Origin: Lentimicrobiaceae bacterium
GTDB taxonomy: Bacteria; Bacteroidota; Bacteroidia; Bacteroidales; F082
DNA length: 54,811 nucleotides
Direction: 5' to 3'
Assembly: GCA_031262365.1 (NCBI GenBank)
Contig: JAISHW010000030.1
Span: 1-54,811, forward strand
Positions 17,928 to 27,771 of this stretch are shown in pieces. A model generated the notes under the pieces. That model was not told where the DNA came from and did not search any database. It was given only the letters and a program-made list of their open reading frames with translations. A program made the translations under genes and the position numbers. The first letter of the stretch is position 1, and every line of letters begins with the position of its first letter.

Positions 17928-17935
17928 CAAATATA
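17928..17935 (-). promoter_or_regulatory. -7 promoter box for rplS
   Basis: TATATTTG on the minus strand, 43 nt before the rplS ATG, in the gap after trmD. Confidence 0.55.
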
Positions 17936-17964
17936 CAACTTTTATTTGAACGAAAAAGTGTTGT

Positions 17965-18654
17965 TTATTTTTTTTTCAATTTTTCGTACAGTTCAGGACG
18001 GCGTTCTTTGGTTCGTTCGATAGCTTTTTCGAACTTCCAATCGCTGATAATCTTATCGTTACCGCTTAATAATATTTCAGGAACTTCCCAGTTTTTATAC
18101 TGTTGTGGACGCGTATAAACAGGTGGAGAAACCAATCCGTCTTGAAACGAATCAGATAAAGCCGATGTTTCGTCGCTCAATACGCCCGGAATTAAGCGTA
18201 CAATCGAGTCGACAAGTACTGCCGCGCCCAATTCGCCCCCCGAAAGCACATAATTTCCAATTGAAATTTCTTTTGTAATCAGATGTTCACGGATACGTTC
18301 GTCGATTCCCTTATAATGTCCGCACAAGATGATGATGTTTTTTTTCATCGAAAGCACGTTCGACATGGGCTGATCAAGCAGTTCGCCATCGGGACTCATG
18401 TAAATGATTTCGTCGTAATCGCGTTCCGATTTCAAATGTGCAATGCAACGGTCGATGGGTTCAATCATCATTACCATACCGGCACCGCCTGAAAATGGGT
18501 AATCGTCAACTTTTTTGTGTTTGTCGGTCGAAAAATTCCTCAAATCGTGCAATTTTATGGTTACGATTTCTTTCTGAATCGCACGTTTTATAATAGATTC
18601 CGTAAACGGACCGGCAAACATTTCAGGAAATATTGTAATGATATCAATACGCAT
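17965..18654 (-). CDS. trmD: tRNA (guanine-N1)-methyltransferase TrmD
   Basis: TrmD methylates G37 of tRNAs next to the anticodon and prevents frameshifting. The 229-residue SPOUT protein shows [37 protein letters not shown], the knot region [13 protein letters not shown] and [17 protein letters not shown], and the C-terminal [20 protein letters not shown]. The frame is open upstream to 18732, but the family always starts at MRIDIxTxFP, so the ATG at 18654 is chosen. It lies just upstream of rplS. The usual rimM and rpsP partners are not beside it. Confidence 0.95.
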   Translation of the reverse strand: MRIDIITIFPEMFAGPFTESIIKRAIQKEIVTIKLHDLRNFSTDKHKKVDDYPFSGGAGMVMMIEPIDRCIAHLKSERDYDEIIYMSPDGELLDQPMSNVLSMKKNIIILCGHYKGIDERIREHLITKEISIGNYVLSGGELGAAVLVDSIVRLIPGVLSDETSALSDSFQDGLVSPPVYTRPQQYKNWEVPEILLSGNDKIISDWKFEKAIERTKERRPELYEKLKKK

Positions 18655-18815
18655 AAAGCAAATTTGCTTATTCAAACAGATGCAAAGATGACTATTTTTG
18701 TGGTTTCGTGAACGCTTTATCCTATAAAACAATGGCTTTTATTCACAATTTTCTCGAAAAAACATGTTAATTAACTGTCTATCTGTTATTTATTTTCCAC
18801 ATCACAAACAAATGA

Positions 18816-20303
18816 TTACCGAATATTGAGATTTTTAAAGATGAAATATGTATCGGACTTGTGAATGAGTTGGCATCCGGCTATGACACCGTTCAAATTC
18901 AAATCTAATTTGGAAGCATCTTTAAAAAAAGAAAAACCGGTGGTATATTTATCAATCAAAATATATTTATCGCCACGTTCACACGAAAAACGCAGAAGTC
19001 CTTCAACCGTTTTTTGCTCTCCGATATGAAAATGATCGGTATGTGTATAATAAGCCATATCACTTCTAATCGATTCATAATGTGATATTTCTTCGAAAAT
19101 AAAAACCGATGGAGCCGCTATTTTCACCTGTTTTTCAGGAATTAAGGCTGATAAACGTGCATTATGTGCTGCAATATCTATTTTTTTTGCTATTGTTTGT
19201 TCATTTTGAACGCCATTTACAACAACAAAACCTAGCAACAAAATACTTTGAGCAATTTTAAGCGTTTTATTTTTTTGAGAAAAAATATTTAAACAACTAA
19301 CAGCTATAATCAGTGCAATATAAGGCGTGTAATGTATCCCGTAATAAGGGGCGCGACCGTGTGCAAACAACCCCAAGCCAATTACAAGAAAAAGCAGATA
19401 AAGCATTATGTTATTAAAATTATTCTTTAAATATTTAAAATTAAAAAACAAAGAAAACAATAATAATACGGAAAAAGAAATCTCTACAATAGAGTGAAAA
19501 AAACGTTGATGTTCTTTCAATAACGACATATAAAAAGGTTTTTTTGCTATGACGACACCATCTGTCGTAAATTGATTCCACAAAGAATTAAACTCTTCAA
19601 CAGAGTGAATATCAAAGAAATAAAGCAACGTAAAAAAACACGCCGTTATTGTAAAAAACACGACACTTCGAAACTCTTTCTTGAAAATTAATAATAATCC
19701 CCCCGCAAATGGATAAATAACACCATTGAGATGTGTAAATGCAGACAAACCAGCAAACATTCCCGAAATCAACATCCACAAATAGTTAGGCTGATCGACA
19801 AGTCCTTTTTGCAAAAAATAAAAACTAATAAACCCCAGCGTCATTGCCATTATTTCGGGGCGATACAGAAAGCCAAAATCAAAAATATGCGCGTTGAACA
19901 GCACTAATGAAGCTGTAACGAAAAAAAAGGTTTTCCAGCACTGAAGTCGCAAAAACTTCTTAAAATAGAAATACAAAAAAAGGAAAAATACAAGAAGAAA
20001 AAACAACGAAACTGCTTTAAATGTGTAAATATGAAAGCCAAACAACTTCATAAACAAAACACCTGTAAGCACAAATAGTTTATGATAAAAATATTGGCGG
20101 TGTTCGAGAGATTCTGAATCATCGCGATACCCTGCTCCTAATTTGGATTTCACATACCCTTCTTTTTCAAAATGATACACGTGCTCGGCAATAAGACCTT
20201 CGTCGCCTTGCGGGTATCGTTGGTATAAACTTGCTATAAAAAGACCAAACACAAATAAAAACAACAAAAATGGAATGTGCGATTTTAAATCTAAATACCT
20301 CAT
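18816..20303 (-). CDS. GT-C fold membrane glycosyltransferase (GT39/ArnT-like)
   Basis: The 495-residue protein has about ten hydrophobic segments and an early extracytoplasmic loop with the acidic motif YPQGDEGLIAEHVYHFEKEG (around 30-49). That placement is typical of GT-C enzymes, which take sugars from lipid-phosphate donors. Examples of membrane stretches are FLLFLFVFGLFIASLY and LYLLFLVIGLGLFAHGRAPY. The last 120 residues are soluble-looking. Which sugar and acceptor are involved cannot be read from sequence. No other surface-polysaccharide genes are adjacent, though the extracytoplasmic thioredoxin gene lies upstream on the same strand. Confidence 0.75.
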   Translation of the reverse strand: MRYLDLKSHIPFLLFLFVFGLFIASLYQRYPQGDEGLIAEHVYHFEKEGYVKSKLGAGYRDDSESLEHRQYFYHKLFVLTGVLFMKLFGFHIYTFKAVSLFFLLVFFLFLYFYFKKFLRLQCWKTFFFVTASLVLFNAHIFDFGFLYRPEIMAMTLGFISFYFLQKGLVDQPNYLWMLISGMFAGLSAFTHLNGVIYPFAGGLLLIFKKEFRSVVFFTITACFFTLLYFFDIHSVEEFNSLWNQFTTDGVVIAKKPFYMSLLKEHQRFFHSIVEISFSVLLLFSLFFNFKYLKNNFNNIMLYLLFLVIGLGLFAHGRAPYYGIHYTPYIALIIAVSCLNIFSQKNKTLKIAQSILLLGFVVVNGVQNEQTIAKKIDIAAHNARLSALIPEKQVKIAAPSVFIFEEISHYESIRSDMAYYTHTDHFHIGEQKTVEGLLRFSCERGDKYILIDKYTTGFSFFKDASKLDLNLNGVIAGCQLIHKSDTYFIFKNLNIR

Positions 20304-20340
20304 TATGTTTCTATTAAAACGGATTTGTGATCTATTTATA

Positions 20341-20841
20341 CTAATTCCTATTCAATAAATTTTCTTCGATAATTTGACGGTACTGTACTTCGGAAAGTGC
20401 TCCGGGCTGTAACATCGGTTGTTTGCCGACAGGAATGAACATTACGACAGGAATACTTCGAATTTGAAAGGCGTTGGCAAGTTTTTTTTCCTTATCGACA
20501 TCTATTTTATACACTTTTAAACGTCCATCGTATTCCTTTGCAAATTTTTCCATGTAAGGAGCAATCATTTTACAAGGTCCACACCAGTCGGCGTAAAAAT
20601 CGATTATTGCAGGCAATTCGCCTTTGTATTTAAAGTCGTTAGGATCTGCTTCGAAGTTCCATATCTTTGAAATAAATGCATCGTAGTTGAGTTTTTCGAT
20701 TGCCTCACTATCTTGAAAAATTTGTGTCGATTTTTTATTTGTTTGCACTTTTACTTGTTGATTATCTGAGTTTGAGCAACTTATCAAAAATAAAATTGAT
20801 CCAAGAAAAATAGATAAGAATTGATTCATCTGTTTGTTCAT
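20341..20841 (-). CDS. Extracytoplasmic thioredoxin-like lipoprotein
   Basis: The 166-residue protein has a lipoprotein signal (FLGSILFLISC; acylated Cys near residue 22). A linker follows, then a thioredoxin domain (about 60-166) with the active site DWCGPCKMIAPYMEKF and the cis-proline region SIPVVMFIP. WCGPC is the classical redox pair, so it probably acts as a disulfide reductase or oxidase on envelope proteins. The start may be Met1 or Met5. A 122-bp inverted-repeat element ends 14 nt upstream of the start and fills almost the whole gap to the preceding gene, so the promoter may be affected by it. Confidence 0.88.
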   Translation of the reverse strand: MNKQMNQFLSIFLGSILFLISCSNSDNQQVKVQTNKKSTQIFQDSEAIEKLNYDAFISKIWNFEADPNDFKYKGELPAIIDFYADWCGPCKMIAPYMEKFAKEYDGRLKVYKIDVDKEKKLANAFQIRSIPVVMFIPVGKQPMLQPGALSEVQYRQIIEENLLNRN

Positions 20842-20855
20842 TTAGTGTTTGTTTA

Positions 20856-20977
20856 GGGAGCTTCTAAAAATCCAAAATACTGCGTTACGCTCCCTCGCCA
20901 AAATGCTCATTTACGCCAAGTAAACTCCGCTTTTGTCTCGGTCTCAAGCCTTGTCTTTTGAATTTTTAGAAGCTCCC
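20856..20977. repeat. Inverted-repeat element, copy 1 (122 bp)
   Basis: It begins GGGAGCTTCTAAAAATCC and ends GAATTTTTAGAAGCTCCC. The terminal inverted repeats extend about 26 bp with few mismatches. TTTA flanks both ends (20852-20855 and 20978-20981), compatible with a 4-bp target duplication. It carries no gene. Related copies lie at 47192-47393 and 54112-54232. Confidence 0.75.
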
Positions 20978-20982
20978 TTTAT

Positions 20983-23900
20983 TTAAATCCATTTTACCAA
21001 CGAAAAATCCTGACGATGTGGTAATTCCTGATTATTCGGATAAATCCGGAATGTGTAATCGTATACACCGGCGCGATAAATCGGCACATTAATGTAATAG
21101 AGTCCCCAACCTTCGCCAGCATCAATCAGGTTCATTTTTTCAACAAAAACAATTTCGTCGATTTTATCGTGAAGTTTTTTTCCGAAAATCAGTTCAACGC
21201 CTATATCTTCAGCTTTTAAGTTAGGTATTTCTAACGTTATCTCGGCAACAAAATTTTCGCCAAAATCAAGTGGACGAATCGTCGGATCGGGTACTTTGAC
21301 CGATTTCACATTAATATTGTCCCAGTTTGTTTTGATTTTGTTTTTCCAAGCAACGATTTCGAATGTTTTTTGGTAATTATTTTTTCTCAACGATTTCGAA
21401 CGTTCGATTAGCTTGTTATAATATTGATTCGTATAATCGTCGAGCATACGTTTCATGGTATAGTTTGGTGCTATTTGCATGATATTATTACGAATGTATT
21501 GAATCCATTGAGACGGAATGTCATTTTCTTTTCGTTTGAAATACAACGGAATTATTTCTGTTTCAAACATGTTGTAGATTGTTTCGGCATCCAATTCATC
21601 TTGATAATGTTGGTCGTCGTAGGTTCGTTTTTCTTCGATTGCCCATCCTGCATGAGGTCGGTATCCTTCTGCCCACCAACCATCTAAGACCGAAAAATTA
21701 AGTACGCCATTCATTACTGCTTTTTCACCGCTTGTTCCAGATGCTTCGAGCGGACGTGTTGGATTGTTGAGCCAAACATCAACGCTACTTGTCAGGTATT
21801 TTCCAAGTTCCATATCGTAATTTCCTAAAAATAGAATCTTTCCGATAAACTCTGAACGACGCGAGATTTCAACAATCATTTTAATCAAATCCTGTCCGGC
21901 TTTGTCGTTCGGATGTGCTTTACCCGCAAAAAGGAAAATCATCGGATGTTCGGGATTGTTTACCAGTGCTGATAAACGATCGAGGTTCGTAAACAACAAA
22001 TGGGCACGTTTATAAGTTGCAAAACGACGCGCAAAACCAATGATTAACGCATCTTTGTTCATCGATTCGATTGTTTTGAGAATAAGTTTAGGGCTTTCTT
22101 GTCGTGCCGTCAAATCTTCTTTTATTTTGATTTTCAAGTAATCGATCAACTTCGATTTCAAGTTTTTTCGAATATTCCAAATCGTTTCATCGGGTACCTG
22201 TTCAATCGGTTTCCATATTTCGACATCGGACTGATGCGCTATGTAATCTTTTCCAAAATTTGTTTCGTACAATTTTTGCCATTCTTCATCTGCCCATGTT
22301 GGAAGATGTACGCCATTGGTTACATAACCGATATGGAGTTCGTTGGCAAAATAACCGGGATAAAGCGGCTGAAACATTTCGCGCGATACGCGACCGTGAA
22401 TTTTGCTCACACCGTTCACTTCTTGACTCAAATTTGTTGCCAGCACGCTCATCGAAAATTTGTCGTTCGGGTCGTCTTGTCTGAAACGACCGAAGTTCAT
22501 AAATTGATTCCACGAAATATTCATACGACTTGCATAATGAGGCATATAAGTTCTTAAAAGATGCTCATCGAACGCATCGTGTCCTGCCGGCACGGGCGTA
22601 TGTGTCGTAAACAATGTGGACGCACGCACCAATTCTTTTGCCATTTCGAAATCAAAATTGTTTTCGCTGATGTACATACGCAAACGTTCGAGTCCGATAA
22701 AAGCAGCATGCCCTTCGTTGCAGTGGTATATAGTCGGTTTCTCTTTCAAGCGTTCGATCAAGCGAATACCACCAATTCCAAGAATCATTTCTTGTTTGAA
22801 ACGCATTTCAATATCGCCGCCATATAATTGGTATGTAATACTTCTGTCGTCCGGTTGATTTTCTTCGACATCGGTATCGAGCAGATACAAATTGACACGA
22901 CCTACGGCAACTTTCCAAGCTTTCGCTACAATATTTCTTCCCGGAAAAGCAATACAAATCGTGATCCACTCGCCATTTTCATCGCGAACGGGTTCGAGCG
23001 GCAGCAAGGAAAATTTTTGAGGAATGTATTCTGCCAGTTGATCGCCCGAAACTGAAATATCTTGTTTAAAATAGCCGTATCGGTACAACAAGCCAACACC
23101 AAAAAGATTGGCATTGGAATCGCTTGCTTGTTTCAAATAATCGCCAGCCAATATACCAAGCCCGCCCGAATAAATTTTCAGACTTTTCATCAAGCCAAAT
23201 TCCATACTGAAATAAGCAATTGTATCGTCACTCGATGGTTTTTCTTCCATATACGCTTGAAAAGCACTGTAAACACGATCAATTTTTTCGTTGAGTTCGG
23301 GATTGTTTTCAATTGCCTGAGTTTGTTTATGCGAAAGGCTTCCCATCAGGGCGATAGGATTTTGTTCTAATTTTTCCCATAAATACGGATTGATCGAACG
23401 AAACAAATCGATGGCTTCATAATTCCAACACCACCAAATGTTTTGCGAAATTTTTTGTAGTTTTTTCAGTTTTTTTGAGTAAACAGGACGAACAAGTAGT
23501 TTTTTCCAATTAGGCTGATCTTGTTTGTTATAGTTGAAAGTGCATAATGTTTCTGTAAAACGTTTATTATAATATTCCGTATTTCCTATGGCTTTCTGAA
23601 GTGCTTCGTCCCACGCGTGTTCGTAATTTTTTATCAAAAACTTCCAATCTGTTTCGGTTGCCAACAAGACGGCTTGTGTACAAATTTCCTCCCATTGTTT
23701 TTGCGTTAGCGGCATTAATTTTTTTACACTTTCAATGATTTTTGCAACAACTTCGTCGGCATTTGTTTCGTTGCGATGTGCAATAAAAACGGCATCTGTT
23801 TGTTGTTTTCTGCTTTCGATCCATTTTCCAAATCCGGCCAAATCGGTTGTTAACGTTGGTATTCCGTGTGTAATGCTTTCGTGAGGCGTATATCCCCAAG

Positions 23901-25206
23901 GTTCGTAATAAGACGGGAAAATAGAAAAATCAAATGCTTGAAGAAAATTATAATAGGTAATATTAAAAATTCCGTCGTTTCCATTCAGATAAGATGGAAC
24001 AAAAAGCACAAAAACTTTCGAGTCGGGTTGATTTGTCAGACCGTTTTCAACGAATGCACGCAAAACAGCATCATGTTCCGATTCGAAAAGGTAGTGTGTC
24101 GAAGGTATTTCAAGTGGTTTGTCATCATTTTTTTGTTCGTTGATGCGCGCCAATAATTCTTTCGATGCGCCTGATATATTTCCCGGAACAGCAATTATTG
24201 CTACTATTTTTTTATCCAAATTTTCATCTTTATTCATGGTGCCAAGCGCGCGAATGAACAAATCGATTCCTTTGTTTTTCAATTCGTAGCGACCGCTATT
24301 GATGAGCATGAAGCTATCATCAGGCAGTTGGGTTCCAAAAGCTTTCGAGGCTATTTCAAGGATTTTTTTGCGCGAATATGAGCGAATTTTTCTTCGTATC
24401 GATTCGTTTTGAATCCAAGAATTATCTATTCCGTTGATGGTAATTACGTCGGGTTTTTTTTCTAAAAATTGTTCACATTCAAGTGCTGTGATTTCACTTA
24501 CGGTTGTAAACGTGTCGGCAAAATGAGCAGCACAATGCTCCAGTGATTGTTGCGAAACAATATTGAACTGCTTCGCCATTTGAGTCGGATTGTATTGCGT
24601 TAATTGTTCGTAAAGTGGCAATCCGTTGCCTGCAATACAACGACCTAAATAGGTTGCATGTGTGGTAAAAACCGTAGCTATTTGCGGACAATGTTGTTTG
24701 AGGTATAAAATTCCTGTTCCGGTCATCCATTCATGAAAATGTGCTATTACATGGCTTTCGTTCATCAATTTTTCTTCGCAAAAACTTTGTATTGTCATGC
24801 CAACTGCATAGCCAAACAGTGCCGATTCGACATAATCCCATTGTCCGTATAACGAATCGAGATGAAATTGTTTCCAAAGATTTGCAAAAATGGTGTCTTT
24901 TTGAACGAATAATGATGTAAAATCAACTAAAACAGCAATCGGACGGCTTTCAATATTCCATCTGCCAATGCGAATTTTTAATCCTTGCGCCATTGCTTGT
25001 TCGCGCCATTCCGGAAACAGCGTTGTGTCTTCGAAAAAATAAGGGTTTTTTCGCGTTTCCATCCAAACATCGGGACCTATTGTGATGTAATGGTCGGCGA
25101 ATCGGTTTTTCATTTCTTTCGATTTGGAGGCAATCACCGTATAAATGCCACCTACCATATTGCAAACTTCCCAACTTATTTCGAAGATATATTCAGGTTT
25201 TTTCAT
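20983..25206 (-). CDS. Fused glycogen synthase (GT3) and alpha-glucan phosphorylase (GT35)
   Basis: The 1407-residue protein joins two enzymes. Residues 1 to about 545 are a eukaryote-like GT3 glycogen synthase (EISWEVCNMVGGIYTVIASK; YYEPWGYTPHESITHGIPT). From about 570 comes the DUF3417 entry region of alpha-glucan phosphorylases (LQKISQNIWWCWNYEAIDLF), then the phosphorylase body with HCNEGHAAFIGLERLR and THTPVPAGHDAFD. The pyridoxal-phosphate site SGTSGEKAVMNG is near residue 1160. The last 100 residues form an extra beta-rich domain. One half should extend glucan from a sugar nucleotide, the other release glucose-1-phosphate. Both halves look intact. I believe this fusion recurs in Bacteroidales. 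It ends a four-gene glycogen operon, 5 nt after the GH57 gene. Confidence 0.9.
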   Translation of the reverse strand: MKKPEYIFEISWEVCNMVGGIYTVIASKSKEMKNRFADHYITIGPDVWMETRKNPYFFEDTTLFPEWREQAMAQGLKIRIGRWNIESRPIAVLVDFTSLFVQKDTIFANLWKQFHLDSLYGQWDYVESALFGYAVGMTIQSFCEEKLMNESHVIAHFHEWMTGTGILYLKQHCPQIATVFTTHATYLGRCIAGNGLPLYEQLTQYNPTQMAKQFNIVSQQSLEHCAAHFADTFTTVSEITALECEQFLEKKPDVITINGIDNSWIQNESIRRKIRSYSRKKILEIASKAFGTQLPDDSFMLINSGRYELKNKGIDLFIRALGTMNKDENLDKKIVAIIAVPGNISGASKELLARINEQKNDDKPLEIPSTHYLFESEHDAVLRAFVENGLTNQPDSKVFVLFVPSYLNGNDGIFNITYYNFLQAFDFSIFPSYYEPWGYTPHESITHGIPTLTTDLAGFGKWIESRKQQTDAVFIAHRNETNADEVVAKIIESVKKLMPLTQKQWEEICTQAVLLATETDWKFLIKNYEHAWDEALQKAIGNTEYYNKRFTETLCTFNYNKQDQPNWKKLLVRPVYSKKLKKLQKISQNIWWCWNYEAIDLFRSINPYLWEKLEQNPIALMGSLSHKQTQAIENNPELNEKIDRVYSAFQAYMEEKPSSDDTIAYFSMEFGLMKSLKIYSGGLGILAGDYLKQASDSNANLFGVGLLYRYGYFKQDISVSGDQLAEYIPQKFSLLPLEPVRDENGEWITICIAFPGRNIVAKAWKVAVGRVNLYLLDTDVEENQPDDRSITYQLYGGDIEMRFKQEMILGIGGIRLIERLKEKPTIYHCNEGHAAFIGLERLRMYISENNFDFEMAKELVRASTLFTTHTPVPAGHDAFDEHLLRTYMPHYASRMNISWNQFMNFGRFRQDDPNDKFSMSVLATNLSQEVNGVSKIHGRVSREMFQPLYPGYFANELHIGYVTNGVHLPTWADEEWQKLYETNFGKDYIAHQSDVEIWKPIEQVPDETIWNIRKNLKSKLIDYLKIKIKEDLTARQESPKLILKTIESMNKDALIIGFARRFATYKRAHLLFTNLDRLSALVNNPEHPMIFLFAGKAHPNDKAGQDLIKMIVEISRRSEFIGKILFLGNYDMELGKYLTSSVDVWLNNPTRPLEASGTSGEKAVMNGVLNFSVLDGWWAEGYRPHAGWAIEEKRTYDDQHYQDELDAETIYNMFETEIIPLYFKRKENDIPSQWIQYIRNNIMQIAPNYTMKRMLDDYTNQYYNKLIERSKSLRKNNYQKTFEIVAWKNKIKTNWDNINVKSVKVPDPTIRPLDFGENFVAEITLEIPNLKAEDIGVELIFGKKLHDKIDEIVFVEKMNLIDAGEGWGLYYINVPIYRAGVYDYTFRIYPNNQELPHRQDFSLVKWI

Positions 25207-25210
25207 TGTT

Positions 25211-26452
25211 TTATTTTTTCTGTTTTTTTAAATTATTTTTTAACTTAGTTGATTCTTTTGTTTTCAGATGCAAATCAACACATTCCGAAAAATCACTCAA
25301 CACATTCATATAGTTGATGTAAGCATTATATGGCGAAGAATAATGCGTAAAATATTTGTGCATTTCGCCATCTGAAAGCCATTTGGTACACATATAGTAA
25401 AAGTGGTCAGACGTTTGCAGATAATTCCAATCACGTATTAAATCTTCATCATCAACCAATTTCATTTTTTCGGTTAATTTGTATAAGGTATCGAATGCGT
25501 CGTCTTGCAAAGCGTTTCCTAACCAAGCAGTTAAATCGCGCTCTTCGTCCGACCACGACATTTTGTTCGGAACATGAATGGCTGAAACCGGTTGCAATTT
25601 TTTTGCTAACTCGCTTGGCGTAGCAAATTTAAAATTGGTTTGTGTCAATATGGCTTCGGGAAGATGCGCCATGAAATCGAAAATACCGGTAGAAACGGCT
25701 TGATGTTCGCCAAATGTTTCGTAATCCATAAAAATATTTACAATTTCCTCGTTATCAGGGATTCGATTAAGCCAAGTAACGAATTTTTCTGTTGTAACAG
25801 GCCATTCCGACCACGATTGTTGCGAAAAACGGAACGTAATATCGTCGCTTAAACGAAAGTTTCGCAACAAAATTTTCAGTTTCGGATTGATGGCGTTGAC
25901 ATACATAAAATTTGGACTTTTCCAGCCCAAAACATGTTTTGCTCCTTCGGCAAGCATCACTTTATAGCCCATATCGGCAACCGTTGCGCCTATTTCATCG
26001 GAATAAATTAGTTCGGTGTTTCGAAAACATTTCGGTTTTACGCCAAAATGTTTTTCGATTGTTTCGCGGTGCAAGGCTACCTGCCGTTCAAATTCATCGC
26101 GCTTATTAATCGAACACAAGGCATGCGAATAGGTTTCGGAAAGCACTTCGACATTGCCTGTCGCAATCAGCTTTTTAAAACTTTCGAGCACTTCGGGCGC
26201 GTACATTTCCATTTGTTCCAATACAATTCCGGTAAAAGAAAATGTGATTTTGACTTTCGATTTATATTTTTCTATCTGACTAAGCAACAAATCGTTCATT
26301 GGTAAATAGCATTTTTCAGCTACACGACGCATAATCAATTTGTTGTAATATTCATCGAAATAATAATGATTTCTTCCGATGTCAAAAAATCGGTATGTTC
26401 TCAAGCGAAATGGCTGATGCACTTGAAAGTAGAAACAAATTGACCTGTTCAT
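25211..26452 (-). CDS. GH57 family alpha-glucan hydrolase
   Basis: The 413-residue protein belongs to glycoside hydrolase family 57: it opens SICFYFQVHQPFRLRTYRFF, the usual HQP start. It contains FSFTGIVLEQMEMYAPEVLE, the nucleophile region FRNTELIYSDEIG (near 145) and the acid region IFMDYETFGEHQ (near 244). GH57 enzymes include alpha-amylases, 4-alpha-glucanotransferases and branching enzymes. This length and cluster fit the amylase-like group of Bacteroidales glycogen operons, but the exact activity is uncertain. It is cytoplasmic, with no signal peptide, and lies between the GT4 and GT3-GT35 genes. Confidence 0.9.
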   Translation of the reverse strand: MNRSICFYFQVHQPFRLRTYRFFDIGRNHYYFDEYYNKLIMRRVAEKCYLPMNDLLLSQIEKYKSKVKITFSFTGIVLEQMEMYAPEVLESFKKLIATGNVEVLSETYSHALCSINKRDEFERQVALHRETIEKHFGVKPKCFRNTELIYSDEIGATVADMGYKVMLAEGAKHVLGWKSPNFMYVNAINPKLKILLRNFRLSDDITFRFSQQSWSEWPVTTEKFVTWLNRIPDNEEIVNIFMDYETFGEHQAVSTGIFDFMAHLPEAILTQTNFKFATPSELAKKLQPVSAIHVPNKMSWSDEERDLTAWLGNALQDDAFDTLYKLTEKMKLVDDEDLIRDWNYLQTSDHFYYMCTKWLSDGEMHKYFTHYSSPYNAYINYMNVLSDFSECVDLHLKTKESTKLKNNLKKQKK

Positions 26453-26489
26453 TTTTTTTATTTTTACGACAACAATTTATTCTTATTTT

Positions 26490-27767
26490 TTACGATAACA
26501 ACGATTCGTATACTTTTTTTATTTTATACGAAGCGTGTTCCCATTTAATATTTTCAACCTCTTCTTTACCGTATTTGATAAAGAAATCGCTTAATGCTTT
26601 GTAATGGCATAAGCCATAAATAGCATCGGATAAAGCATTTATGTCCCAAAAATCAACTTTCAAAGCATGTTTTAGGACTTCCGAAACTCCCGATTGTTTC
26701 GATATAACAACAGGCACATTTGATCGCATGGCTTCAAGAGGCACAATACCAAAAGGTTCGGATATCGACGGCATGACAAAAACATCGGTCATCGAAAAAA
26801 GTTGATCGATATCGTTTCCTTGAAGAAATCCGGTAAAATGAAAGCGATTTCCTATTCGCAGCTGTGCTGCTCGAAGAATCATTTTTTGAATCAAATCGCC
26901 TGTTCCTGCCATCACAAAACGAATATTCGGATCGCGTTGTAACACTTTATAAGCTGCTTCGACAAAATATTCGGGTCCTTTTTGATAAGTAACACGCCCT
27001 AAAAATGTTACTAACTTTCCTTTGCTTCCGTCGTGTTTTAAAACTGTTTTTTCGGAAGGTTCAACTGCATTATGCACGGTAACAACTTTTTGCGGATCGA
27101 TTCCATAGCGTTCAATTGCAATTTGCCGTGTCAGATTGCTTACTGTAATCACAACATCGGCTTTTTCCATACCGTTTTTTTCGATTGCAAACACATCGGT
27201 ATTGATGTTTTCGCCTGAACGGTCGAATTCTGTTGCATGCATGTGTACGATCAATGGTTTTCCGGTAGTTTCTTTAGCCGCAACTCCGGCTGAATAAGTC
27301 AACCAATCGTGTGCATGAATGACATCAAAATCGTTTTGCGTAGCTATCGCCGAACCTATCAAAGCATAACGTGCTACTTCTTCCATCAGGTTTGCGCCGT
27401 AACGACCCGAAAATTCATAAGAAGGTGCAAAAACATTCCCTCTGAAATTTTCATAAACATTTGATCCGGTTTCTACCATTTGGGTAAATTCTTCGACACC
27501 GACATACGGGATAATATTCGAACCAATTTCCATGTATTGTACACGATTCCAATACATTCGATCTTTTTCATGATCAAGATTGATGGTTATATCGCTTGCA
27601 TTTACGATCCTGACATTCGATTGGTCTTCATCGCCAAAAGCTTTCGGAACTACAAAAATTACATCTACATTGTTTTTTGCCAGTCCTTTTGTCATTCCAA
27701 AACAAGCAGTGCCTAAGCCTCCTGTAATATGCGGTGGAAATTCCCAACCAAACATCAATACTTTCAT
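26490..27767 (-). CDS. GT4 glycosyltransferase, glycogen-synthase-like
   Basis: The 425-residue GT-B enzyme starts MKVLMFGWEFPPHITGGLG, the glycine-rich donor loop seen in starch/glycogen synthase-like GT4 proteins. It has VIHAHDWLTYSAGVAAKE, LVTFLGRVTYQKGPEYFVEA and the EX7E motif EPFGIVPLEAMRSNVPVV (near 339). It probably adds glucose to alpha-glucan in the cytoplasm, giving the cluster a second polymerising enzyme beside the GT3 domain. The gene begins 4 nt after the debranching enzyme stop, so tight co-transcription is expected. Confidence 0.88.
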   Translation of the reverse strand: MKVLMFGWEFPPHITGGLGTACFGMTKGLAKNNVDVIFVVPKAFGDEDQSNVRIVNASDITINLDHEKDRMYWNRVQYMEIGSNIIPYVGVEEFTQMVETGSNVYENFRGNVFAPSYEFSGRYGANLMEEVARYALIGSAIATQNDFDVIHAHDWLTYSAGVAAKETTGKPLIVHMHATEFDRSGENINTDVFAIEKNGMEKADVVITVSNLTRQIAIERYGIDPQKVVTVHNAVEPSEKTVLKHDGSKGKLVTFLGRVTYQKGPEYFVEAAYKVLQRDPNIRFVMAGTGDLIQKMILRAAQLRIGNRFHFTGFLQGNDIDQLFSMTDVFVMPSISEPFGIVPLEAMRSNVPVVISKQSGVSEVLKHALKVDFWDINALSDAIYGLCHYKALSDFFIKYGKEEVENIKWEHASYKIKKVYESLLS

Positions 27768-27771
27768 GATA

